From Dermatemys mawii (lineage: Eukaryota; Chordata; Testudines; Dermatemydidae): 64,000 bases of DNA. How positions within the stretch are numbered: position 1 is the stretch's first letter; each line of letters starts with the position of its first letter. The notes under the pieces are model-generated. The model had not been told where the DNA came from and ran no database searches. It saw only the letters and a program-made list of their open reading frames with translations. Both the position numbers and the translations under genes were made by a program. Location of the stretch: positions 22,365,326 to 22,429,325 of the forward strand of contig ML677364.1 in the NCBI GenBank assembly GCA_007922305.1, in the 5' to 3' direction. Positions 24,716-33,917 of this stretch are shown here, in pieces.

Positions 24716-25149
24716 CTTGTTAATCTCCTACATGTGGAATACACATAGGGACCATCACTCGAAGAAGAAATAGAGGTTACTTACTGGTATCTGGAAGTTC
24801 TTTCAGACGTGTGGTCCTTATTTGTATTCCACCACCCAGTCTCCGTCCCCTCTGCTGCAGATTGGTTACACTGTGGTAAGAATGGGGAAATTGGAGTCGT
24901 GGTGGCCCACACTGTCCTTTATGCCCTCTGTTGGAAACACAAGGAGAGCTATTGAGCATGTGTGGGCCAATGGATACTGCTTACAAGAAATTCCAGACTC
25001 AGGCACATGGTGCATGTGTGTACCCGTGTATGGAACCCAGAGAGGGACCACACATCTCGAAGAATATCCGGTTACAGATCAGTAACCTCCAGTTGCACTG
25101 GAATGAAAAAGAATGCATTTTTTATTTTTCTCTTAGAGGCTGATTGTTG

Positions 25150-25172
25150 TAAAAACAACAACAACAACAAAG
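25150..25172. repeat. (AAC)n microsatellite
   Basis: Six to seven AAC units immediately downstream of the DIRS right end. Confidence 0.8.
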
Positions 25173-25174
25173 CA

Positions 25175-27939
25175 TGCTAGCTTTGTTGGGGTTTATGGTA
25201 ACAGGAACATATGTTTAAGTTAATGATGATTCATTGATTTCCCTTACCTCATTGCGTTTCCTAATGTACACTCAGACTGAGCCAAGTGTAATTGTGGGGT
25301 GAAGTGTCTTTCCATTAAATAGATTGTTTTTAGTGCTTCTTAAATTGCTGAGATTAATTGGGTTATGGACCTCCTCTGAACCAAAACCTGTGATGGATGG
25401 CAGACAGTACATATGAGCCTGTTAACCCGCAGTGGGGTATCCAGAAAACATCAGTAGGTTAGTACTGTTTCTGCTGGCTCCGCTTCAAAATGAAATCTTA
25501 CTGTGATGGTGCACCACTATTGCCCTGTAATGATTTTGCTTTGTTTTCACTTTAAGGTGTACTCACTACTGCAGCTAACCTGTCTTTCAAACTCATGTCT
25601 TTTTGCTTCAAAGCTTTACCTTTTGTCAAACTGTGCTTGTCAGAGTATAGTAGCAGTTTGAGCAATTGGACTGTAGTCAGTCAGTCTGTCTTGTGCACAC
25701 ACTTGAAAAATCTATTAGTGGTTAGTAGTCAATAACTCAGTAAGAAACTGCTGAATCAAAAACTTGATCCAAAAAGCAGTTTATAACTAGCTTCTCCTGT
25801 GTCATACCCAAGGGTTTCAGCAGCGTAGTGAAGCAACCTGTTTAACAATACATTAACAGCTATATAAAAGAGACTCTCCAACAGTGGACATGAAACTGGG
25901 AACATTCTTTTCCAGATGAAGAGTGATTTATTACACTCAGCTATAGTTAAGCACTGAACTATACTGTGAACCATAAATATATAGTAGATCCTCAGAGGTA
26001 GTAGGGAGACCCCTTTGACAAGTACGTTTTAGTCCCCAAGAATGATGAGCTCTGTAAATAGTTATATTTGCAGATCTAATAACAGTGCAGTGTTGGAGCT
26101 GACACTGTGGCTTTGTGCAGTGAAACAGTTGGCATTGATGTCTTCCTTGTCTCTCTGATGCAGCAGAGAGTTCAGACGTAAGGGTGAAGTGGTATATATG
26201 GATCTCAGAGATGCTTGAGGCAGTTTATGGCTCTTCCAGATGATAAATTACTCTTTGGTAGCCAAGACTGGGTATGTTCCAGAAAGCACCCCAAGCAGAC
26301 ACAGAAGGGCATCAAAAGTTCCTTTTCACATATGAGATCTGTTCATGCTCAAAAACCCTAAGAATTCTTTCAAGATAGACAAGATTGGTCAAAGCTGTAT
26401 TTTGCAGAGAGGCAGACTCCGTACAACTGGAGACTTGAAACATATCTTTTTGTAGTTAAAATGTGTCAAGTCTTCAGCACTTAAAATTCACTGCTTTTAC
26501 TTCCTTGTTTAGTAAACGGAGCAAAGTTCCTTCTGAAGACCAGCTTCATCTCCCTGCCGCATGCCTGGAGAAAACAAATATAAACCCACGGGGCAGTAAA
26601 GAGAATAGTTAGAAGGCATGAAAATAGTATGCATTTAAAACAGTGGGGTTGTTTTCTGCAGTACAGTCACTTTGCATCAAGGCTGGATGTGAAATGTAAG
26701 GGGAAAGGATTTCTCACTACTTCAGGAATGTTTCACATCCTTTATTACCTGGGCTAACTGGAAAGTAGAAACATGTACAAGCTGATTGTGCATCACCCAT
26801 CCACAACTGTTATTACAAAAGAGACTAGCAGAAAAAGAAATTGAAGATGACCGTGGTACTGTCCTTCAAAAACTCAGAGGGAAGTGGAAAATGAAGAGCT
26901 TGCAGCTCTAGCTGAATGGCCACTTCCTACTTCCCCTGGTCCTTCTCAATCCCATATATCTTAAATAGTCTGAACAGTACTTGCCAGCAGATCTCTACCA
27001 GAGGACCAGTTTTGGTAATGAGACTTTGCTAGTGATGCAGCAAAATGTTTTTGTGTGTGTGTCTGCTTTGCATCTTTTTGTTGCAGGGGGCGGGGGCAGC
27101 ACCCCCAAAAAATTTGAAGGGAATCTGCAAAAATGTTCCATGTTTGCTTAAAAATCTTTTTTTTTAAAAAAAAATAATTTTTTTTTTAAAGAAATTCTAG
27201 CTCTTTACCAGTTTGGAGAATTTTACCAGTTTGCCCGAGCAGGTGGAGTCTAAATTATAAGGGAAGAAGAGCAGATGTTGGCCAGTACTTGACGCTAGCC
27301 TCTTTTTGTTACTTTTTTTGGAACAGTTTTTTTTTTTTTCCCACACCTCTTCCTACCTTTCCATGAGGATGATTACCCCCTATTCACTACCCAACTTTTA
27401 ATGTGTCCTCTTCTAACACTGTAATTTTAGATCTTGGAGGTAAAGGAAACTACTCCATTAGCAAACTTGTTGTTACTTTTGCTTTTAAAACTGGCTTTAT
27501 CTTCCTTCCTTTGAGTCCTTGTCTTCTTCCTCTAGTGTCTTATGCTTCAGCTTAATCACGACGCATTAATAACAGCAATGTTGTGAAAGCAAGTCTGCGC
27601 ATTAACTCTTCCAGGTTTTTAGGTGAAAAAGGACCTTGACCCAAAAGTTAACTTTCCGTTTTTGTAAACAGCATCAGTGTTTTGTATATAAAAGTATGTA
27701 GCATATTAGCAAGGCTATTCCAGATATTGATATTCATTGAGTCCCTGACAAGACGAAATACTCTTGAGAAGCAGATGACTAAATATATGTTACTTTTTAA
27801 ACCCTTTTATAGAAATAGGAATGTTATTGCAATATTAACTGGAACCATGAAATATCCAAAATTATGTGGCAACTTTATTGTTTTCTTGTTTCCTAAAGTT
27901 AGGAGTTGCTGCTGAGTTTATTTTCTTTTTTGATTGCAG
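25175..27939 (+). other. TNIK intron H-I, unassigned stretch
   Basis: I see only low-complexity A and T runs (27152-27190, 27310-27345) and a short GT run near 27050. No gene, RNA or repeat family that I can name. Confidence 0.5.
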
Positions 27940-28040
27940 TAAAATATGAAAGAATCAAATTCTTGGTAATTGCTTTGAAGAGTTCTGTGGAAGTCTATGC
28001 TTGGGCACCAAAGCCATATCACAAATTTATGGCCTTTAAG
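27940..28040 (+). CDS. TNIK: TNIK coding exon I, CNH domain
   Basis: Two bases complete the Val codon from exon H, then 33 codons read [20 protein letters not shown] and on to [11 protein letters not shown]. The acceptor is TTGCAG (ending 27939) behind a T-rich tract, and the donor GTAACA starts at 28041. The exon ends in phase 0. The hydrophobic blade-like strand [15 protein letters not shown] is typical of CNH repeats. Confidence 0.97.
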
Positions 28041-28609
28041 GTAACAGTATATTTTAACTGTCTTTGGGCTTTCTAATGTGTATTTGCAGTTACGGAGCTG
28101 CTCTTACAAAAATGTTTGAACAACTCACAACGTTGATATGTAGTTGCATGTTCTCTAGTAAATCTGTCACTAATTCTAGATTACACTTTAATGCCATTAT
28201 TGATGTTTATTAGATGAAAGAGTCAGTGTATGTAACTAAATTAACATTCTGAATTGAAACTCAGAATGTAAACCATAAATGGAAAACCTAAAGGGAGATT
28301 GCTCAGGGAGACAGCATCATATGGCAGCTGCAGAAGAGCAATCAGTTGCAAAGCTGTGGCAGTGACTCCTGCTTAAGGAGAATGAAAATTTAAGACCTTA
28401 CTGGACTTCTCTCCTCTCTGTGGATAATTTATTTTAAGTGGTCACATAAAACATGTAAAAGAAGCTCACTAAGACAGGTTAAATTTTGAGGTACTACACA
28501 GATTTGTGGTTTCTCCTCTACATACAAATCAAGAGACAGATAATTGAACCAAATCCCAATCTTGCTGCAAGTGAGCAAATCACTAAATTATGTTAATCTC
28601 ACTTGTTTT

Positions 28610-29600
28610 TATGAGTGCTGTAAGAATATCGTAGGTCACATGGTATCATTACCAAACTAGTCGTGTGGCGGTAGTCCCTCCCCCTTTGGGTCAGAGGGAG
28701 GCCACACCACCTCTCTACGTGTTGCTTAGTATCAGGGGAATTAGCATTAGGCATTAGTGTTCCAACTGGTCTAACAGGACTGAACCCCCATATAGTCAGT
28801 TGGTCCCGGTCCTTTGGTAGAAGCAGGAATTCCAGGGCCAGTAGGCTCTGGCCCTTAGGCTGTGGTTGAGCAGCCAACTGTCTTACCTCTGGGCCCTTTA
28901 AGCAGGGGTTGGGCGAATACCTTAGTCTGTGGTCTCGGGGCCCTTTTGGCAGGAGCCAGAGCAGACACCATAGTCTGCAGGCTCTGGGCTCATTTAGCAG
29001 GGGCCAGAGTAAATCCAGCCATCTGTAATCTCCGCTCCCTTTAGTGAAGGGCAGAGAAAACACAGGAGCGACCATTAGCTCCAAGCCTTTTAGTCAGAGG
29101 CACAGAGCAAACACAATAGTCAATTGGCCCTCAGTGCAAGGACAGAGCAAAAACCCAGAGATCAGGTGTCCTAGCTCCTGTGGACAACTGACAAATGGAG
29201 GTCTCTTGACCTGGCAAGGGGCTTCAGCCTACTCCACTGGGCCCCAACCCAGGGCCCTCATGGGGAGCGCAGTGATCCACCACTGGGTCAGCAGGGAATC
29301 CAGCTGCAACACACTGACCATGCTTCAGGCAGTGCTGCAGCCAGACTGGGTATGCCAGACTCGGCAGGCTGGAGCAAGCAGGACACATCTGTCTCCCTCA
29401 GTGTCCTGGCTCCAACTGATCCAGAGGCTCCACCTTTTATACTTCCTGTTCTGTTGGGAGGGGCAAGCCATGTCTGGCTCTGCCCTCTTGGGCACAGAGA
29501 GTGGTTCCTCCCCCTCTGGATCTGAGGGAGGACACACTGCACACTACACAAATTGTTGTGCAGAAGATGAGATTGTCGCTTACAAATTAAAAACATACTA
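28610..29600. repeat. GC-richer repeat block with ~47-bp minisatellite
   Basis: Between 28850 and 29170 an imperfect unit of about 46-50 bp recurs around seven times. Each unit carries a version of 'ggccctttagcaggggccag', then 'agcaaacac' and a 'tagtctgtggctc'-like end. The block is bounded by two direct copies of a motif that reads CCTCCCCCTTTGGGTCAGAG at 28677-28696 and CCTCCCCCTCTGGATCTGAG at 29507-29526, about 830 bp apart. A TATA-like 'ccttttatacttcc' occurs at 29432. This could be the remains of an LTR or of a larger unclassified repeat. The open frames on both strands follow from low stop density. Confidence 0.6.
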
Positions 29601-29871
29601 AAGGAGTTTAATGTGGCTTGATGCTTAGTTTTTATTTTTGCTTTTTAAGTCCAGGGAAGTTGTTTTAGTTCATAATGTAATATGGCTAATCCTGCATAGA
29701 TATGATTATTCTGACTGCAGTCCAGCAAAGCACATAAGCAGGGGCTTAACCTCCGTGGAATGCCTCATACCTGTAAAGGCACGTGCTTAACCACGCTGGT
29801 GGATCAAGTGGGATGACTTTGCAGGAGCAAACTGCCAGCATGTATGTGCAATATAAGCACGTTCTTAAGAA

Positions 29872-30100
29872 TCAGAGGGGTAGCCGTGTTAGTCTGGAAC
29901 TGCAGAAGTAACAGAGTCCTGTGGCACCTTAAAGACTAACTAAAGTATTAGAGCATAAGCTTTCGTGGGCTAATACCCACTTTGTTGGATGCATGCAGTC
30001 TAATGCATGCATCTGATGAAGTGGGTATTAGCCCACAAAAGGTTATCCTCTAATACTTTAGTTAGTCTTTAAGGTGCCACAGGACTCTTTGTTACTTCAT
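29872..30100. mobile_element. Hairpin interspersed repeat with 11-bp flanking duplication
   Basis: The left arm (about 29915-29997) reads AGTCCTGTGGCACCTTAAAG and on through CTAATACCCACTTTG to GGATGCATGCA. The right arm (about 30004-30089) is its near-exact reverse complement, ending CTTTAAGGTGCCACAGGACT. The left side also keeps an outer module (TCAGAGGGGTAGCCGTGTTA) that the right side lacks. An 11-bp direct repeat GTTCTTAAGAA lies at 29861-29871 and 30101-30111. It is the same family as 8628-8768. Confidence 0.82.
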
Positions 30101-30181
30101 GTTCTTAAGAACTCCCATCTCAGTGTTGTGTGCTAAGCAGAGATGTAGATCTGACGACTCCCTTTAATTACTGTCTTGCAG

Positions 30182-30331
30182 TCATTTGGAGAATTGGTAC
30201 ATAAGCCACTGCTGGTGGATCTAACCGTAGAGGAAGGTCAGAGGCTGAAGGTGATCTATGGTTCCTGTGCTGGTTTCCATGCTGTTGATGTGGACTCGGG
30301 ATCAGTCTATGATATTTATCTGCCAACGCAT
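30182..30331 (+). CDS. TNIK: TNIK coding exon J, CNH domain
   Basis: Fifty whole codons: [20 protein letters not shown], then [20 protein letters not shown] and [10 protein letters not shown]. The acceptor TTGCAG ends at 30181 and the donor GTAAGA starts at 30332. Upstream, a strongly palindromic repeat ends only about 70-80 bp from this acceptor, so the branch-point region lies just beyond it. The exon is phase 0 at both ends. Confidence 0.97.
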
Positions 30332-30790
30332 GTAAGAATTGTGGCTCAGCATGGGATTTTTATTTCTTAGGTTTTTCTCATTTACTTCACATTGAAAAGA
30401 TACTCAGGTGTTCAAATGCTGTGGTACAATCATACCGAGAGCAGCCATGCAGAAAAGTCGTGTTATGCTTTTCTAACTTCTGAATTTATGATTACCACTT
30501 GTGGGCTAGTTAAGCTAAGAGCATCTTGCACTTTAAAAATATAAATAAATCCTCAAAGCCACAAGTAAAAACATTCTAAACCTCTTCTCCTTCATAGAAC
30601 ATTTACACCACCTCTAAGTATTAGGTCCAAAACATATTTTGTTAATGCCAGTCCTAAGACATGCTCAAAATCATGCAGTTAACATGCTCAAGATCTTGAG
30701 GGCTTGCTAGTTCAGGCCTTGTGGTGGTGGCTAATGTGCCTTACAGGAAGAATAAAAACATGATTTTGTTAAAACAGGTGATGTGTAAAA

Positions 30791-31313
30791 CAGCGGCTCT
30801 CTACCTTTCCAGGTTACTCTATCCTTTCAGCCGTCTGATTTGTCTTTCGTGCCCCCAAGATTCACCTCACTTAAAAACTATTTGCTTACAGAATCAGACA
30901 TAAAAATACAAACGTGTCACAACCTACACTGTTAGTGATAAATTGCTTACGTTCTCATGTTTACCACATAATTATAAAATGTTTGGAATATCAGTATTGT
31001 ACTTACATTTCAGTGTGATACTTGAGCCTGTGTTTCACTTGTGAACCTTCTCTGAAGCCTGAGTCCCAGGACGCGGGCTGAAACATGTAACTTAGCTTTG
31101 CGGGGCCTTCTATGGCATGGAACCCTAGCATTTGCCCTGCTTGTCATCCCTTAATGCCGGCCTTGCACTTGCAACCTGCCTAAACTTATTTCATGATCTC
31201 CCTGGGGGTTGCAATGCCCAGATTGAGAAAAACTGATCTAGATGAGTTGACATGCCCCTTGGAAGACTGCTGAGTACCTCAGGGGTACAGGTACCTGTAG
31301 TTAAGAACCACTG
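30791..31313. mobile_element. Non-autonomous hAT element, 523 bp
   Basis: The left end is CAGCGGCTCTCTACCTTTCC and the right end reads GTAGTTAAGAACCACTG. The flanks GTGTAAAA (30783-30790) and GGGTAAAA (31314-31321) agree at 7 of 8 positions, as expected for a hAT duplication. It is the same family as 48325-48679 in the opposite orientation (shared 'atgagttgacatg'-type and 'ttacataattataaaat'-type stretches). No coding capacity. Confidence 0.8.
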
Positions 31314-32214
31314 GGGTAAAAAATATAAAATCATCCTATATCAGAACGTATACGGGATCTTACATTTAAAACACAAAAAAATGAAAAGGGTTGGTAAAGT
31401 ATAAATATGTGAACATATTGAGACACAAATTTTTGGAAGCAGAGAGGGATGAAGTCAGATGAATGCAAGAGGAGCGATCTTTGACATGCAGCAAAAGCAC
31501 AGTCCCTGCTAGGTTAAAACAATGGTGAGATCATCACCAGGTGGGCGGAGAGATGAGGCAGCGCAGAGCAACAGTTCCCTGAGGACCCTCTCACAACCTA
31601 GGGCAGGACAAGGCTAAAAGAGGAGGTGTCCATCACAATCAGTCATAGTTTTTAAGGACAGTTCTGCGTAGGAGTGAAGTTCAGTTGTGGGTTTTGTTGT
31701 GTGTTCTTGGTTTTCTTTGCAAGACAAAACTTCTTTAAAAAAAGAAAAGGAGAAAATAAAGCCATTCAATATATTTCTGTCTTAGAAAGTTCAAGACTTG
31801 CAAACGTTAAGTCCTCCAAAAAGGTATAGAGAGAACAAAAATAGGACGATAATAGAATATATAGCTAGTCTTATATCAATTTTGAAAAAATAGTAAATTG
31901 CATAATTCCTTCATATGTATACTCTAGAATTATTAATCAAGTCCACTTCCAAGTCATTAGTAGAAACATTACTGATTTTAATTTTTCTTTTCTACCTTTA
32001 AAATGAATTGACCAGAATTATTAAAAAAGTAAATGAGTTAATCATTTTATGGCAGTAGACACAGGCAATTATAGAGCAGCTGGTGCACTGAGAAAATTAA
32101 ATTTCAGAAATGAGATAAAATGACATCAGTAATTAAATATAAACTGGGTAATAGCTTGAAGAATAAGTGTTTTATGGGTCTTAAAGATTACCTGAATAGA
32201 TTATCTTTATTTGC

Positions 32215-32420
32215 ACCTAGAGTCTCCAACTAAGACTAGGGTCTCCTTGTGCTAGCACTGTACAAACACACCATCAGAGATCATCCCTGTCCCAAAGTGC
32301 TTACAATCTAACCAGATAAATAGTGGGAATAGACACAGAAGGTCAGAGAGGTGAAGTGACTTGCTCAAGATCACACAGCAAGTGAACGGCAGAACTTGGA
32401 ATACAACCCAACCTTTAGAG
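32215..32420 (-). repeat. MIR-like SINE, first part, split by an insertion
   Basis: Shows 'tgctagcactgtacaaacac', 'cccaaagtgcttacaatcta', then 'gtgaagtgacttgctcaaga' and 'tcacacagcaagtgaacggc', the inverted MIR core. The SINE continues at 33143-33200 ('gagtcccagtccagtgccct') after the hAT element. Confidence 0.65.
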
Positions 32421-33142
32421 CAGAAGTGGGCAAACTACGGCCTGTGGGCCACGTGGCCCGCCAGCCATTTTCATCCAGCCCACGAGCTTAGGCCGGGGGG
32501 CAGGGCCAGTGGCCTCGGCCGCACGCCGAGCGCGGCAAGGTGCGCGGCCCTGCGCTCCCGGCTGGAGGGCCGAGCCGAGTGCCGCAAGCCCTGTGCTCCC
32601 GGCCAGGGGGCCGGGCCCAGCGCCGCAAGCCCCGCATTCCTGGCCGGGGGGCAGGGCCCAGCGCCGAAAACCCCACGGCCCCATGCTCTGAGCTGGGGGC
32701 AGGGCCCAGCGCATCTTGCCACGTGGTCCTGCGCTCCCGGCCCGGGGGGCAGAGCAGGGCAAGGTCAGGTGGAGCGCTGCAAGCCGCAGGGCCCCGCGCC
32801 CAGCTGAGCAGGTAAACCAGCTGGGGTGTGAGGGGGGCTTAGGTATTGGAGCAGGGGTAGTGGTTAGGGTGTGCGGGGTCTCGGGAGGGGGAAGTCAGGG
32901 AACAGATAGCAGGAGGGCTATATGAGGGTGGGTTCCTGGGGGGCAATTAGAGTGGGGTGGATCTGGGAGGGGCGATCAGGGGACAAGGAAAGGGGGGTTG
33001 GATGGGTTGGGGTTCTGAGGGAGGTAGTTAGGGGGCAGGAAATGGGTGGGCTTCGGATGGGGGGCAGGGCCTTCCCTACCCGGCCCTCTGCACAATTTTA
33101 AGCCCCGTGTGGCCCTCGGGCCAAAAAAGTTTGCCCACCCCG
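32421..33142. mobile_element. Non-autonomous hAT element, 722 bp, very GC-rich
   Basis: The left terminus CAGAAGTGGGCAAACTACGG is inverted at the right end (AAAGTTTGCCCACCCCG). The flanks CTTTAGAG (32413-32420) and ATCTAGAG (33143-33150) agree at 6 of 8 positions. The interior has a GC-rich array of 'ggccgggggcagggcccagcg'-like phrases from 32490 to 32800, then a G-rich half ('gggaggggg', 'ggggttgg'). Open frames of 60-148 codons on both strands follow from the composition and do not resemble a protein. Confidence 0.82.
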
Positions 33143-33464
33143 ATCTAGAGTCCCAGTCCAGTGCCCTACGCTCTGGCTCGCATTGCCGAGTTACAGTCAG
33201 CACTGAAAATCTCAAACGCAGACTAATGGAGGATTCACTGCATGTCATTCAATAGATTTGGTCAGTCAAATATTCTGGAGATGACAATTTGATGGGACCT
33301 AGCTATTGATATATGTCTCTCAAGGGCTCTTACCTCATCATGGCCCCAATGACATATGTTTTCTTCCTTTCTACAGTCTGCTTTAAAACAAAAGGTAGCC
33401 AGCCCTGTATACTGGAGCAGCTCATGTGAAAAATAGTATCTTTGCTTTTGTTTTACTTCTGTAG

Positions 33465-33624
33465 ATCCAGAGCAGCATCCAACCACATGCAATCATCATT
33501 CTCCCAAATACCGACGGGATGGAGCTGCTGGTTTGCTATGAGGATGAAGGTGTTTATGTCAATACCTATGGGAGGATCACCAAAGATGTTGTTCTGCAGT
33601 GGGGAGAGATGCCCACATCAGTTG
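33465..33624 (+). CDS. TNIK: TNIK coding exon K, CNH domain
   Basis: Encodes [20 protein letters not shown], then [20 protein letters not shown] and [13 protein letters not shown], leaving one base of a split Ala codon. The acceptor is CTGTAG (ending 33464) and the donor GTATGT (from 33625). The hydrophobic strands around [21 protein letters not shown] are a hallmark of CNH domains in this kinase group. A CR1 LINE in the same orientation begins about 290 bp downstream of the donor. Confidence 0.97.
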
Positions 33625-33917
33625 GTATGTATCCTGTGAGAATCAAATGTAACCTGTAAAGTTAGGGAATGACAGGGTGGGGAGGCTTGGTCTTCAGGTG
33701 TTCCATTCAGAAGCAATTATGCTGTAAATATTATTGGTAAACATGCCAAAATGGTGAGATGGTATTCAGCTGGTAGTTTTTGTTTAGTTTCTTTTAGAAT
33801 GAAATCCAAATAAATGTTAGAGTACTGGGAACAAAATAACTTATTGAGCATTAGGTTCCTAGTAGCCTGCTGAAAATAGCTATATTTTTGCTAAGTTGTG
33901 ATAACCTGCATTTCCAA

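Larger units (their letters stand above)
19878..25090 (+). mobile_element. Decayed DIRS-type retrotransposon
   Basis: A 5.2-kb element in the sense orientation of TNIK. The left end (from about 19878, CTTCTTTGAGTGATGGTTCC) is inverted at 24727-24772 (GGACCATCACTCGAAGAAG). Past it, another direct-orientation segment (24800-24832, 'gtggtccttatttgtattcc') and an inverted one (25040-25070) follow, the layout of DIRS right ends with an internal complementary region. In order between the ends are gag-like sequence, reverse transcriptase, RNase H and tyrosine recombinase, all broken by stops and frameshifts. It has no LTRs or integrase, which separates it from gypsy or retroviral elements. It is a dead copy. 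Confidence 0.82.

Noticed and set aside
19878..25090. An endogenous retrovirus, because of RT and RNase H remnants
   Set aside because: No LTRs, protease or integrase; instead inverted ends and a tyrosine recombinase remnant, as in DIRS elements.
28850..29170. A CRISPR-like array, because of regular ~47-bp units
   Set aside because: The units are contiguous imperfect tandem copies without unique spacers, in a vertebrate genome.
28599..29601. Open frames of 161 and 185 codons on opposite strands as genes
   Set aside because: They overlap the minisatellite-bearing repeat block and have no recognisable domain.
32361..32925. Overlapping open frames of 60-148 codons on both strands, Gly/Pro/Ala-rich
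   Set aside because: They lie in the GC-rich interior of a hAT element bounded by inverted termini. Stops are rare there on all frames because of composition, and no domain is recognisable.
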